A stretch of DNA of 64,000 bases from the NCBI GenBank assembly GCA_021613535.1, contig CP075493.1, positions 13,454,001 to 13,518,000 of the forward strand, given 5' to 3'. This DNA comes from Adineta vaga (lineage: Eukaryota > Rotifera). Each line of letters begins with the position of its first letter. The stretch's first letter is position 1. The notes under the pieces were generated by a model that saw nothing but the letters and a program-made list of their open reading frames with translations, made no database searches and was not told where the DNA came from. A program made the position numbers and the translations under genes. Of the stretch, positions 22,396 through 33,676 are shown in pieces.

Positions 22396-22478
22396 CCCTC
22401 TTGTTCTATGTGAAAAGAAAGGGAAAGAAAATCTTATTTGATTTTGTTTCGGTCGAAACCTATTAATATATTTTCAAA

Positions 22479-24341
22479 ATGGGAATTGCAGGATTTTCTA
22501 GTTGGTTAGACAAGAAATATCCATCGATTATTCAACCATGTATAGAAGGTTAGTTATAGATCAAAAATCGATTTTGTATTTATTTTCCTTTTTAAATTAC
22601 AGAAAACGAACAAACTTCCAATTTTGATGGAGTCGAAGTATAAGTTATGATTTATACAATTGTGCATTTTCTAATCAATTATAATTTTAGGTTGATAATC
22701 TTTATTTAGATATGAATGAAATCATTTATTTATGTGCAAACTTAGACGATCTATCAACATTAAAATCTGAAGATGAAATCATTCAAGGAGTTTTCGAATA
22801 TATTGATGAAATATTTTCAATTATTCATCCACGTAACCTAATCTACATGTCTATTGATGGAGTTGCACCAAAAGCAAAGATGCATCAGGAACGTGTAAGT
22901 CTTTATAATTATGCAAAAAAACATCCTTCTGACAATGAACAATTTACTAAATGTGATATAAAACCTGGTACAATGTTCATGTCAAAATTATCTGATAAAC
23001 TTCGGTCGTATATTCATGATCGTATGAATAGTATTCCAGCTTGGAAGTCAATCATTGTAATATTATCAGATGCTAATGTACCTGGCGAAGGTGAACATAA
23101 AACTATGGATTTTATACGTACACAAAAATTTTCAAATTCAAATACAAATCATGTTTTATTTAGTGGGGATTTCGATGTGATATTACTTGGTTTAACAATG
23201 CATCCAGATAATGTTCGAATAATGCGTCGAAAAACAAACAAAATAGAAGTATATACCTTTAGAGATTTAAAATTATTACGTGAAGAAATCAAGAATGAAT
23301 TTATGGGAAATTTGGAAAGAAAAATATACCATCCATTGAATTTAGTCAAAAGGATGTGAATGATATTCTTTTTGATACTTACAAAGAATATATACGCAAA
23401 AAGGATGTCTATTTAATTGAAAATATGGAACCGAATTTAGAATATTTCAAGATTCTTTTAAAACATATTGGTGAGATAGAAGAATATAAGGTCATATCTC
23501 TTCTGGAACGTAGTCAAACAGCAACAAACTATTCCTTGGATGAGATTAGGTAAAATAGATATTCGAAATTTAAGTAGACACTGTTTATAAGATCGTTAAT
23601 TGTCTGTCGTAGGAAACAAGAACCAATTACCAATCCATCAGCGATAAGATTCGCTCCACCCTCATTTCAAAAGTCAAAAACTCCTGCACCAAGTACCGAG
23701 AGTGCAACTCATTGGCAGCGACAGTATTATAAAGATAAATTTGGTTTTAAAGGAGACCAATTAAAAACAAAATCTATTGAAGTTGTTCAACATTACGCTG
23801 AAGGTTTATGTTGGGTACTTCACTATTATTACAAAGGTGTACCATCATGGGATTGGTATGCATTCTGTTGTAATATAATATAAAATCATTTCAATTATAT
23901 TCTAGGTATTATTCATACTATTATCCTCCACTTGCTTCGACATTTTCAAATCTTGAAAATATACCTATGAATTTTAATCGAAATTCAAAACCATTGAAAC
24001 CGTTAGAACACATGTTAGCGATATTTCCGTCAAAATATGCACGTTATCTTCCTAAAAATTGGCAGGAACTAATTTTAGATATGAAACCATCAATCATTGA
24101 TCCTCATGATAAACGTTATGAAGAACAGTATATTGTCAAATTACCATTTGTTGACGAAAAATGTTTATTTGAAGCTCTTAAATTTATTGATTCTACATTA
24201 TCAGAAGAGGAAGAGAAACGTAATAGATTAGATGATGATCGTCTATTTATTCATTCAACAAATTCATGTTATCAACAGTTCAATAATGCAAATAATAGCG
24301 AAAAAAACGAAGTTTTATGTGTTAAATACAGAAATAATTAA
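22479..24341 (+). pseudogene. XRN-type 5'-3' exoribonuclease with deletion
   Basis: Starts MGIAGFSSWLDKKYP at 22479; five GT-AG introns can be placed. XRN landmarks: VDNLYLDMN, SIDGVAPKAKMHQERV, ILSDANVPGEGEHKTMDFIR, SGDFDVILLGL (family GLDADLIML, both Asp kept), then after the break VEHYAEGL-type VVQHYAEGLCWVLHYYYKGVPSW and LPFVDEKCLFEA. These nucleases degrade 5'-monophosphate RNA. Near 23320-23345 the reading frame changes. The segment that in XRN proteins carries the metal-binding DDF and GNDFLP motifs is missing between NLER and PSIEFSQKD. Catalysis is therefore unlikely. At about 560 residues it is also much shorter than XRN1 or XRN2. Confidence 0.8.
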
Positions 24342-24526
24342 ATAAAATAAATATGTGAATTCGTGATTGATATTCTTGACTTCAACTTTTGATAGTCAAA
24401 ATAGTTATTCAATAAACAAAGTAGATTTAAAAAAAGAATAAAAAAAGTTTCAGGTTTATTCATCAAGATTTTATATAAGATTTGTTCTTTTTTTTGTATA
24501 GTCTGTGTTTATTGAAATTGAATTGA

Positions 24527-25101
24527 TTACATATTGTAATTTTGACATTCACCTGATGGTCGTTTATCAAAATAAAGTTTACATATGTCTCTTGGCATAC
24601 CTGGTTCTTTACAGCAATTATTCCATGGTACAACATCATGTTTATTATGTGCATTCCATTGAACGAGATCCAAAATGAAATCTGGTGCACGTTCACGATC
24701 TAATGTACCAGCACCTTGAAATGGATCATCCATCCAATTACCTGCTTTATCATAACAACATTGAGCACCAGGTCCTTTACTTTTATATGCAAAACGATAA
24801 CATCCATATGCACCTTTATATAACTACATGTATTTGGTTGACTACTTGCTGTACAACCTGTATCAGTTTTCCAAACGTATGTTCCATCACTGACTTGTTG
24901 GGGAAACGTGGCTGGAACACGACATGGACATTTTCTTGTTTGTTCCAAAAATACTAATGGATTTGGTTCAGCTTTAGACCATGCTTGACATGCTGCAGTA
25001 TTTTTTTCCACTGTTGTTGCTCGAAGATGATCATCAGGAATTAAATTTCCTTTCAAACATACGACTGTTATTGTCAAAATAAGAAGCGATAAGATTCCCA
25101 T
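24527..25101 (-). pseudogene. Secreted AMOP-domain protein, one-base frame change
   Basis: ATG 25099-25101 opens a signal peptide (ILSLLILTITVVCLKG). Cysteine-rich sequence follows (ACQAW, RKCPCRVP, YVWKTDTGC). The second half (CCYD, LDRERAPDF, HNKHDVVPWNNCC and YFDKRPSGEC) matches the AMOP domain found in mucin-4 and isthmin-like extracellular proteins. The two halves are in different frames. The switch is at about 24818-24823, where a single missing base would restore GAYGCYRF. No other lesion is seen, so this may be a very recent mutation or a sequencing error. AMOP domains are associated with cell adhesion. Confidence 0.7.
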
Positions 25102-25480
25102 GTTTCGTATGATAGTTTACAAAATGAATTGTATTTTTCATCATCAACAACGATTTATAAACTCGATAGAAAAAGATTATAAAATGATTATCATTGAAGA
25201 GTTTTATTATTGAAATTTCTCATTTATTACTTATTCTCTAATCTTTATAACGTTGCTTTCAAGATCTAAAAGAACAACTCGTGATGTTCATGTCAAAAAG
25301 TAACCTTAGTCACATCAAATGACATATACTAAATCGAAATCTAAGAGAACAAATTCTTTTATATTTTACAATGTGCATTCTGCTCTAACGATAAGAATAT
25401 TTTATAAGCAAAGCAATAAACTAATGAAAGTGAATCAATAAAAAAACGAACGAATATTCTTTATATCTCTTATCATTATA
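25102..25480. other. Intergenic region
   Basis: About 380 AT-rich bases between two minus-strand genes. I see nothing else in it. Confidence 0.5.
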
Positions 25481-26644
25481 TTACAGAATAGTACAAAGAT
25501 CAAAACCTGTTGTTTTCAACTGAGATGCTTGTTGATTCATTTTCACTCGTACATCCTGTGACATACTATTAAATTGAATTTTAATTGTTTGTAGAGTATG
25601 GTTTATTTTCAATGTCTCAATCAACGCCAGAGCACCTGTTTTCGTAATATAATTCCATTTTACATCTAATTCAGTCAATGTATGATTGAATTTAAGTGCA
25701 TGTGCAATAACGATGATTTCATCATCGCCAATATTATTATCCCCTATATCAATCCATGTCAAAGTTTCATTTATTTGTAACATTTCTGCGACTAGTTCAC
25801 ATCCAAAGGAGGAGATTTGCGTTTGATAGATATCAAGATGAGATAATGTTTGATTGATCATTAATGCATTACAAATACTTTTAATTCCTTTATCTTGAAG
25901 ATTATTTCGACAAATATTCAAATGTTTTAATGTCCGATTTGATTTTAACATTTTACCAATTGCTTTGCATCCAATAAATGTAAATGCATTTTGACTTAGA
26001 TTCAATTTCTTTAAACTATAATTATCAATTAATGCATTAGCAAGTAAAATACAATCATCATCATTTATCTTACAGGATATATCAAGATCAGTAAGAGTGT
26101 CGTTGACTTGTAATACTTCGGAAAGTAGTCTGATGATTGAACGATCTACAGATCTAATTTTTAATTGTTTTACTCTTTTATTCTGTTTGAGTGCATAAAC
26201 AATTCGTTTGATATCAATAGTAGAGAACTTTTCATTGTCTATTTCTAATGTCACATCTGAAAGATAATTCGATAATTGGACCATTTTTGTTTCAGACTGA
26301 TTTTTGATCGTAACGGTGTTGATTGAAGGAATCGTTTGAGGTATTTGCAATAATTTAGATTTGAGAAAAATAATATTCGAATTTTTGAATAGAAGTTCAT
26401 TGATGAATGTTTCTTGTTCATCTAAGATGTGAATCGGTGCACCGTTAGCATGAATAAATAGTTCATTTTCCGAAAAATGCAGTAAACGTTGATTCAATAA
26501 TCTTCGTAAATGGGCAACTTTCAATGAACAATCGAGACTTAATGTTAATTCGACAGTGTCATTTCGATTGATGATGCATTTTGATGTTTTTGTTCCGAAA
26601 AAATATGCAATAATCATTCGTATACAGTCCATTATAGTAAACAT
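25481..26644 (-). CDS. LRR protein, ribonuclease-inhibitor type
   Basis: Uninterrupted 387-residue frame, ATG at 26642-26644 (a second Met five codons in is possible). The first ~90 residues (VELTLSLDCSLKVAHLRRLL, ELFIHANG) look like a small beta-grasp or ubiquitin-like module. About nine 28-residue LRRs follow from residue ~135, e.g. LKKLNLSQNAFTFIGCKAIG and LTELDVKWNYITKTGALALI. Such proteins bind partners in the cytoplasm; no enzymatic domain is present. It ends with CTIL, a possible prenylation box (Cys-aliphatic-aliphatic-X), which is inference. It is intact, unlike the LRR fragments at 8 and 29 kb. Confidence 0.8.
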   Translation of the reverse strand: MFTIMDCIRMIIAYFFGTKTSKCIINRNDTVELTLSLDCSLKVAHLRRLLNQRLLHFSENELFIHANGAPIHILDEQETFINELLFKNSNIIFLKSKLLQIPQTIPSINTVTIKNQSETKMVQLSNYLSDVTLEIDNEKFSTIDIKRIVYALKQNKRVKQLKIRSVDRSIIRLLSEVLQVNDTLTDLDISCKINDDDCILLANALIDNYSLKKLNLSQNAFTFIGCKAIGKMLKSNRTLKHLNICRNNLQDKGIKSICNALMINQTLSHLDIYQTQISSFGCELVAEMLQINETLTWIDIGDNNIGDDEIIVIAHALKFNHTLTELDVKWNYITKTGALALIETLKINHTLQTIKIQFNSMSQDVRVKMNQQASQLKTTGFDLCTIL

Positions 26645-27380
26645 TTGATAGAAACAAAGATGAATATAACTATAAATTTTAAAATATTTTTTTTATTGAT
26701 TCTCATTAACTTTTCTGAATATCAAACGAAAATCATTGATGCATAACAGATCGGTACACATACATTTACGACAGATAAGAAAAACAACATAAAACACGTG
26801 TTAATTTGTGCCCACACAACTCCGTAACTATTTTCTTTATCTCATCTACCTATAGTTACATTTTTTCGAAAAATTTCATCACTTATAATGAAACATCGAT
26901 GTATCAAGAAATAATATGGCAGGTCTTATTCTTTCCTACAATCGAAATGGGAATGTTGTAGCATAATATACAATATATACACTTATGTACAAAACGCATT
27001 TATTAAATTCTCTCGTAATGAATAAACATTAGGCTGTAGATAAACTAGAAGAATCTCACTAATACCTATATGATAAAGTAAGTTTAAAAATTTTGAAAAA
27101 AAAAGTACTCTTCAGAATATCAGTTCACTTTGATGTTAATTAATTTTCAAAAAAATGTTCCTATCTGTTTATGACACAAGCATTTGGTAATTATGAAGCA
27201 CGAGTATCTTTTATTTCGTCATAAGAAGAAATGAATATCGTCACAAAACTATGATATATTAGTAAAAGTATAATTTGCTACTGCAAGCTAACATTTTATT
27301 TTAAAAGATAGATTAAATTTTCTTTCTATTAAGACCTAATCTAACGTAGAAAGAGCATTGAATATTAGTTTTTCTTTGTT
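26645..27380. other. Divergent intergenic region
   Basis: About 735 AT-rich bases separating the divergent LRR and receptor genes. No exon, repeat or RNA gene recognised. Confidence 0.45.
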
Positions 27381-28514
27381 ATGGAAGTGAACTCAAATAC
27401 TACGCCACATTTCGTCATTGGAGAAGATCTCAACGTAATGAAAATATCATTAGTCGAAAGAAATATTAAGTTTTATTTGCTTCTCTTCATGAGTATCCCT
27501 TCACTTGGCTGCACAATTCTCGCGTAAGATTCGTCAGAAAAATATTCTAATATTTAGTACTTTTATTTTAGTTTTTGTTATTTTAAACAGGGCGATTTGC
27601 ATAGTCGAATTTTTTATCCTGTTCTTTTGAATAATGCCATGCTCATCGTCACGGAACTTCCGATCACATTAATGTTTTTACACAATGGATTTATCTCTTC
27701 AAAAACTCTCTGTACGGGATGGATCGTGGTTAATTCTACATTTTTCTTGTTAAGTATCACTTTAATGGGATGGGCATCAGTTGAACGATATTTATTTATA
27801 TATCATGAGCAAATTATTATACGGCATTATATACTGCTTCATGTTGTACCCGTCATATGTCTGCTCTTCTATTGTCCACTGTTCTATATTGGAGCTGTAG
27901 TACTGCACGAATGTCAATTAGATTATGATATGTATCGATATGTTTGCGGTGGCGCATGTTATCAGTACGAGATACCTCTTAGTCTGATCAATTGGATTGT
28001 AAATGTGTTATGTGTAGTGATATTCACGTTCGTGATTAATCTCATCTTGATCATTCGTCATGTTATTCAGCGACAACGAATGAAAAAATCTGTTTTTGTC
28101 GCAGGTAGAAATCAACAATGGGTAAGAATACGTTTGATTGTTTTAGTTATATATACATGTAATTGTTCTTAATTATAGCGTCGTTCAATGAAGTTAATCA
28201 TCCAATTACTTGCAGTTTCTTTGTTGTATATAGTTGGATGGATTCCGTACTCTATAATTTCACTTATTCAGATATTTGTCAATAATAAATTATTATTTAA
28301 TCTTCTTTCCACATATTTCACTTTTATTCCACATATTCAGACTATATTATTACCTTATATTTGCCTTTTATTTATGCCCAACGTCAAACAAAAGATGTAT
28401 AACGTACTCTTTTCACTATGTTGGGAAAAACCAATTTATCGAAAGAATCAAGTGGATACCATAGGCAATAAACAGTACCCTGCCATTGTCAAACTACCAT
28501 TAGTTAATCAATAG
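27381..28514 (+). CDS. Rhodopsin-like 7TM receptor (three exons)
   Basis: Exons 27381-27523, 27572-28121 and 28179-28514 join in phase across 48- and 57-base introns to give 342 residues. Seven membrane spans are visible. TM3 ends MGWASVERYLFIYH, the second extracellular loop has VCGGACY, TM6 reads LLYIVGWIPY and TM7 ends LLPYICLLFMPNVKQKMY. It is a paralogue of the intronless receptor at 3673-4659, sharing the CGxACY and WASxER motifs. N-terminal NSNTT gives a glycosylation site. It is a divergent family A receptor with unknown ligand. The start ATG at 27381 is the first in frame; no lesion found. Confidence 0.85.
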
Positions 28515-28773
28515 AAGATGGATTCGATTTTGATCTGTATGTCACTGATGATTTAACATTCAATGAATATAATTGCATTTGAATTTAAACTTAGTTTTTT
28601 TTTAACTATGAAAGAAAGCTAGTTAATCGTACATAGTATATATTGTAATAAACATTCGATAGAAACGAATATAAATATAATTCATTTTTGTTATTTCTCA
28701 TTAACTACTCAAATACGAAAAATAAATCATTGAGACATATAGCCAACATAAAACATGTATCATTACTCGTTCA

Positions 28774-29730
28774 ATGATGTCGACGACTAAGAAGCTCATT
28801 TCTTTTCATACATTACGCATGGAACTTGTTTATCGTATTCCGGATTATCAAAATGATTTTACTCTTCTATGTTCAATGCGTAATGTTTGTCAACGATTTA
28901 ATCTAATTATAGACATGTAATAAAGTATACTTTGACAATCGTAAGATTGGAAATGCCGAAAGCCAACTTCTAGCTAATGCACTGAGGAATAACTCGATAA
29001 CTGTTTCTACATATGATATATGATTAAATGCACTTTTTCGTCCAGGTTATTACTGATCTTATGGTTTATGGCAATCAAATCGGACATGTCGGCGCAAAAC
29101 ATTTAGCTAATGCCTTACAATGTAATACAGTAACTCATATTGTTTGTTTATTAATCGCATCTATTTCTATCTTAATTTTTTCATGCAGACGCATTCACTG
29201 AATTATTTCTTAACAATAGCAGTATTAGCTGATCTTGGAGCACAACATTTAGCCAATCTATTGAGGAATACAAAGGTAGATGATGTCTTCTTTATGAACT
29301 TATCTACGCTGTCTCTACTAGACACTTGTTGCATTAATTCTTTACAAATGTCACATTGGAGATGTTGGAGTTCAATACCTAGCTGATGCATTGAGACATA
29401 ATAAGGTAATTGTCATCTTTTCTTTATCTTTGTCCTATATTTATCTACATTTTATATCTAGTATAGACACTTATGCATTTAAGTCTCGCAAGGAATCACA
29501 TCGAAGATTTTGAAGAACAATATGTTGCTGATGCACTAAGATATAACATAGTAACTATCAATTCTCTCTGAATGTATTTCATAGATAATAGTCTCACTCT
29601 ATCTGGACGAAGAATTAATCGGAGAGGAGCTTTCGAACCAAATTGATGGATTTCTTAACAGAAATATACAACTAACATATACGTATGTAAAGATTAATAT
29701 TGGCGCGACTCTATTGCAGAAATGGTATTA
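28774..29730 (+). pseudogene. F-box/LRR gene remnant
   Basis: From ATG 28774 the sequence MSTTKKLISFHTLRMELVYR, then NVCQRFN, resembles a bdelloid F-box. It is followed by separate 28-residue LRR units, each ending near a GT donor: GNQIGHVGAKHLANALQCNT (29070s), ADLGAQHLANLLRNTK (29230s), CHIGDVGVQYLADALRHNK (29345-29405), LSLARNHIEDFEEQYVADAL (29480s). Intron-per-repeat structure is normal for LRR genes, but several units are preceded by in-frame stops and repeat beginnings are missing, so a functional transcript is doubtful. F-box proteins recruit targets to SCF ubiquitin ligases. Confidence 0.55.
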
Positions 29731-29957
29731 GTTCGTAAGTGCCTAAACATTTTTTATAGATTTCATTCTAAAAAAAACACGAATAAAATTGCTTTTATTT
29801 AAGATTCAAAAAGTAGTAACATCTCATATGACAAGTTTTGTGATTATAAAATTCTGTACTTTTCAAATGAATGAACATGAAACATATTTAGTACAACATT
29901 GAACATCAGACAATATAATATTTCTTTCGAATAATTTTTATAAGAAGCACACAACAT

Positions 29958-30957
29958 TCAAGATATTTCATTTCGCGTGTCTCTTTGATTTGGCATAATT
30001 TGATTTTTATAACATCGTACAAGATACATTTTGTATAGAACATAGTGTAATTGTCGACGAAAGCGTTGCGATACACAAACATATGTATAAAATGAACTCT
30101 AAAATTTGATTCAATCAAATCATTATTTTATCAAATATCATTCTTATCCCATTACTATAAACAGAAAGAATAACAGTCACAGCATTGACCAAATTCTTTA
30201 CGGCTAAATACACAGAATCACGATTTGTATTCACTGCTGATATTGTACTAACAACAGAATATGGTGAATAAGTGCAAACATAAACCAAAGTTTGTGTAAG
30301 AACCATAATTGTTAATTGTTTCTCTAATTCTTGACGAACTAAAGGAATTGATCGATATCTTAGATTTCGTACATTTTGGAAAGCCATAAAACCAAATATA
30401 ATTGTAATTAATGGTATAAGATTATTGTAAGTAAGAAAATATCCATATGTATGATATTGAAGAAAGATACTATTTACTGTTACACAGACAGCTGTATTGG
30501 TTGATGAAATTTTATCAAAAAATATCACATATGGAATTCTATTCAATAGCCAAATTAGAGTAATTATTACAGTTATACGATGAGCTACTTTAATATTCGA
30601 CCATTGTTGCTATCGAAGACAAGAACAACTGGCAAAATATTGATCGATTACAGCCATACATAAACATGTTATTGAACCCATATTACATGTCGTTGCAATG
30701 AGATTTCGTAATTGACAAAAAAAGAATATTGATACCGAATAATTCATTCCAAATGATAAGGATATTATAATAAATACTGTACTAAAACTAAGTCGGATAA
30801 AATTAAAAGTTGACATGACTATGAGATAAAGTTCCGCTGAATTCTGACGAAACGTATTCAAACTAAGCAGGACAATAATACTGAATAATTCGCCAATAAT
30901 ACTGGCGATAAATACCGGTAGACCAAAATAAAGTACTGCAATTTTTGTTTCAGACAT
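29958..30957 (-). pseudogene. 7TM receptor with internal stop
   Basis: From ATG 30957: TM1 FIASIIGELFSIIVLLSL, then TM3 ending CMAVIDQYFASC. TAG at 30610-30612 falls where the sister receptor at 54 kb has Trp (HPRW versus CLR-stop), consistent with TGG to TAG. The frame stays open beyond to TM5 and TM6 (LRYRSIPLVRQELEKQLTIMVLTQTL). A last exon, complement(29958-30098), encodes SSFYTYVCVSQRFRRQL. The intron before it has a normal ATTTTAG acceptor, but its donor at the position expected from the sister gene reads GGGATAAG rather than G|GTAAG, so splicing may be damaged too. Ligand unknown. Confidence 0.75.
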
Positions 30958-31252
30958 TGTGATCTAAAATTCCTTACTTTTTTTTAACAATCTTAATAGT
31001 TCAGCATAAACGAAATGTCGAACACATCTGTACTTGGTTTAAAACGATATGAATAGAAAACAAGAAGAACATTGTCATGAAAAAAGTATATGGATGCCTT
31101 TTTAAACAAAACGAACTGGAAAAAAGAAATCGAAGAACAGATTTTGTATAGTTTAAGTTGTTGTCATTATTATTCAAATGTTATTTTTTGCTAAGCTAGC
31201 GAAAAAAATGTTCGATTCTTTATACTTGTCAGTTGTAATTAGAATATTTTAA

Positions 31253-31481
31253 TGATTGATTGTGTCTCAGACAATCCTATGTATTCTTTGCATGATACTG
31301 TAGATGATGAAGTTTAATTTTGTCTAAGGAATCGTGCTAATAGGCAGACTTCTATACGTTTGATAAATTTAGCCATCAGACGTCATAGAAAACATAATTG
31401 TTAATTTTTCTTCATTATATAAAAGTACGCACTCGGGTACATGAGCAATGCGTTTTGTCATGCTTTTCAAATCCTCACTCG
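31253..31481 (+). repeat. Direct repeat, left copy
   Basis: About 229 bases that recur at 33376-33610 in the same orientation. Shared blocks include CTATGTATTCTTTGCATGAT, TGTAGATGATGAA, GGTACATGAGCAA and the final CTCG. By eye identity is about 75-80 percent with small indels. The 1.9 kb between the copies holds a degenerate retroelement-like coding remnant. Confidence 0.65.
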
Positions 31482-32339
31482 TTATTTTAATATCCAAGCA
31501 GACGAGAATTTTCAAACACGCGTCTAAACGCTACAAAAATCTTAACCGTGTCTAAGTTTCCACTGTAGTTCCCGATTATAATTCAAAAACGTCTTGAAAA
31601 ATAAGCAATTAAAAGGCAAAATGTTTCGTCGTTGTATTTTTATGATACTATAACTCACAACTAACTTCTTAATCAATAATCTTAATGAAAGATCAGTTCG
31701 AAACACTCATTATTTTTCTTAACGGTTTTCTCTGTCAATTGGGAACTACGATTGCAACTGGTATAAAACGATAATACTCTCGAATTCTTTTCAGAAAACA
31801 TCCCTAATCATATTCTCATCATAATGTAGCTAGTAAAATCTGCCGTGAAAACGTATTGTTTTTCTCTAACTCAAATATGAAGGCATTAGCAAATATCTGA
31901 CATTTTCTTCAGCACACGTAGAGCATTCGAATATACTGTTTTCATCTGCTAAATCATTTTCGTGTAAAAATATCGAAGTTTTCAGAGTAATTCATATTGA
32001 AAGTAGAAATGAATCTGAAGAAAGGAATACAAATTCAGATTTGAGATTGAACGTTCAAGATTTTAAAGAAACTGAAGGATTTAATTATGTATGAATGGCT
32101 GGATATTAGGCGACGAAATAAGTTTTCCAGAGTTTGTATAAAGTATAGAAGATAAATCGGCGAAGGAGATTGACGGAAAAGTGTTTAATCGATTCTTATA
32201 TTTTTGTATGATTATCTTGAACAAAAATGAAGAAAACAATTTCATTCTGAATAAATATATCTTACGAGTAAACGTTACAAAATCCTAATTTATTGATGTA
32301 TTGACAGTATTATAATATGTGTAATTAATGTTTATACGA
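31482..32339. other. Gap inside the repeat-bounded block
   Basis: About 860 AT-rich bases with frequent stops in all frames. I recognise no domain. It may be the decayed 3' part of the retroelement on the minus strand, but nothing proves that. Confidence 0.35.
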
Positions 32340-33300
32340 GGACTTCTTTCGACACGCATTTTTCCAAAATCTTGTATGCTTGAAATGCCACCTAACATAT
32401 TTTCAACAGTAGAAGTAGATTTATATCCATCTTTAAGTATATGACGTAGTTCATCGATGTTTACATATCATTATTAACAAATTTAATAACAACAGTAAAT
32501 TGTGGTGATAGACGTTTCGGTAGATCGGGTATAATTGAAATATTTTCAAGTTTGGTTGGATACTTTTTTGCATCATATAAGTAAACAAAATATATCTATA
32601 TCTTTGACTACACCAAGCAATCGTGTACCATCAGTGTCATGTTGCCACTAGCAATCACAACCATTAGATCTTGTATGATTAGTATTTTGTTTTCGAAAAT
32701 CATTGCTAATAAAGTTAATAAATGATGTTACTAATTTAGTAGCTATTTCATTTGAGTTTAATTTTGGTCGACATTCTTTAAAAGAAAGACAGTGCTATAA
32801 TGAATCATAAAAGGTTTTATTAGAGCTTTAGAACCTTTTTTTAGTTCTTTTTTAGAGAGCATTCCAATACTTTTGGGGGAAGATGTGAATCAGCAGAATA
32901 GTTACTTGATTTTTTATTTGTACTATTTAATTGATGCTTATTTCTTTGTACGTATTTGTTTCATTTCGACGTTGTTGGTTACTATTTCGAATTATTGATG
33001 ATCTGTTGTAATTACTATGGTGATGATGATTACTTCAAAAAACATCATGCATTTTTTTTATATTTTAGACTGAGAGTAACATTTGAATCTCTACGAATTA
33101 AATTGCGTGATTGTTTATTGGGTGTTCCAGCTCTATTTTCAATATTAAAATTTCTTTCTTAAACATCAAAGTTGGTGGTTTGTTCATTAAATTCTGCTTC
33201 ATTTTTCAGAACGGATATGTTGTTCTCTGTATTGTGTTGGGTATTTTGGAGTTTTTGACCTATATTTATCAAGCCATCAAGACTTACAATTGCTCGCTCA
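32340..33300 (-). mobile_element. Degenerate retrotransposon ORF1-like remnant
   Basis: On the minus strand, pieces of one polypeptide are spread over several frames. An Asn/Gln-rich N-terminal part (33300-33050) comes first. Then come QHDTDGTRLLGVVKDID (32640s), YDAKKYPTKLENISIIPDLP (32580s), LSPQFTVVIKFVNND, and ENMLGGISSIQDFGKMRVER (32400-32350). The order and character resemble the gag-like ORF1 of non-LTR retroelements seen in rotifers. No reverse transcriptase is visible. Many stops and frame changes show it is dead. The family call is from general resemblance and is uncertain. Confidence 0.35.
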
Positions 33301-33375
33301 GGATCTTTTCATGTTTGTGTATTCATATCGGATAATATTGTTCCTAATTGTTTTATTAAGAAAGGTCGTAGTATA

Positions 33376-33610
33376 TGATTAGTTGTGTTTCAGATAATTC
33401 TATGTATTCTTTGCATGATATTGTAGATGATGAAATTTAATTTTTTATGAAGAATCGCGTTAACGAGTAGACTTCCATACATTTGATAAGTACGTTTAGT
33501 CATCATGCGTCATAGAAAAAATAATTTTTGAGTTTTTTTTATTACGTAAAAGTACATACTAAGGTACATGAGCAACGTGCGTCTTGTCATGCGTATCTAT
33601 TCTTCGCTCG
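33376..33610 (+). repeat. Direct repeat, right copy
   Basis: Second copy of the 31253-31481 repeat, 235 bases. It ends about 66 bases before the ART start codon, so in this position it may include the promoter of that gene. Confidence 0.65.
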
Positions 33611-33676
33611 ATACAATTTCATATATGAGAAAAAGAGAAATGTGCATCGTCATAAACAACACTATCGATATATGTA

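Noticed and set aside
24685-24957. 90-codon plus-strand frame over the AMOP gene
   Set aside because: Antisense shadow; the Cys-rich AMOP pattern is on the minus strand.
32956-33335. Two plus-strand open stretches in the repeat-bounded block
   Set aside because: Phe/Leu-rich antisense of the decayed ORF1-like remnant; no start context or domain.
31253-33610. Complete LTR retrotransposon
   Set aside because: No TG...CA ends, primer-binding site, polypurine tract or reverse transcriptase could be seen.
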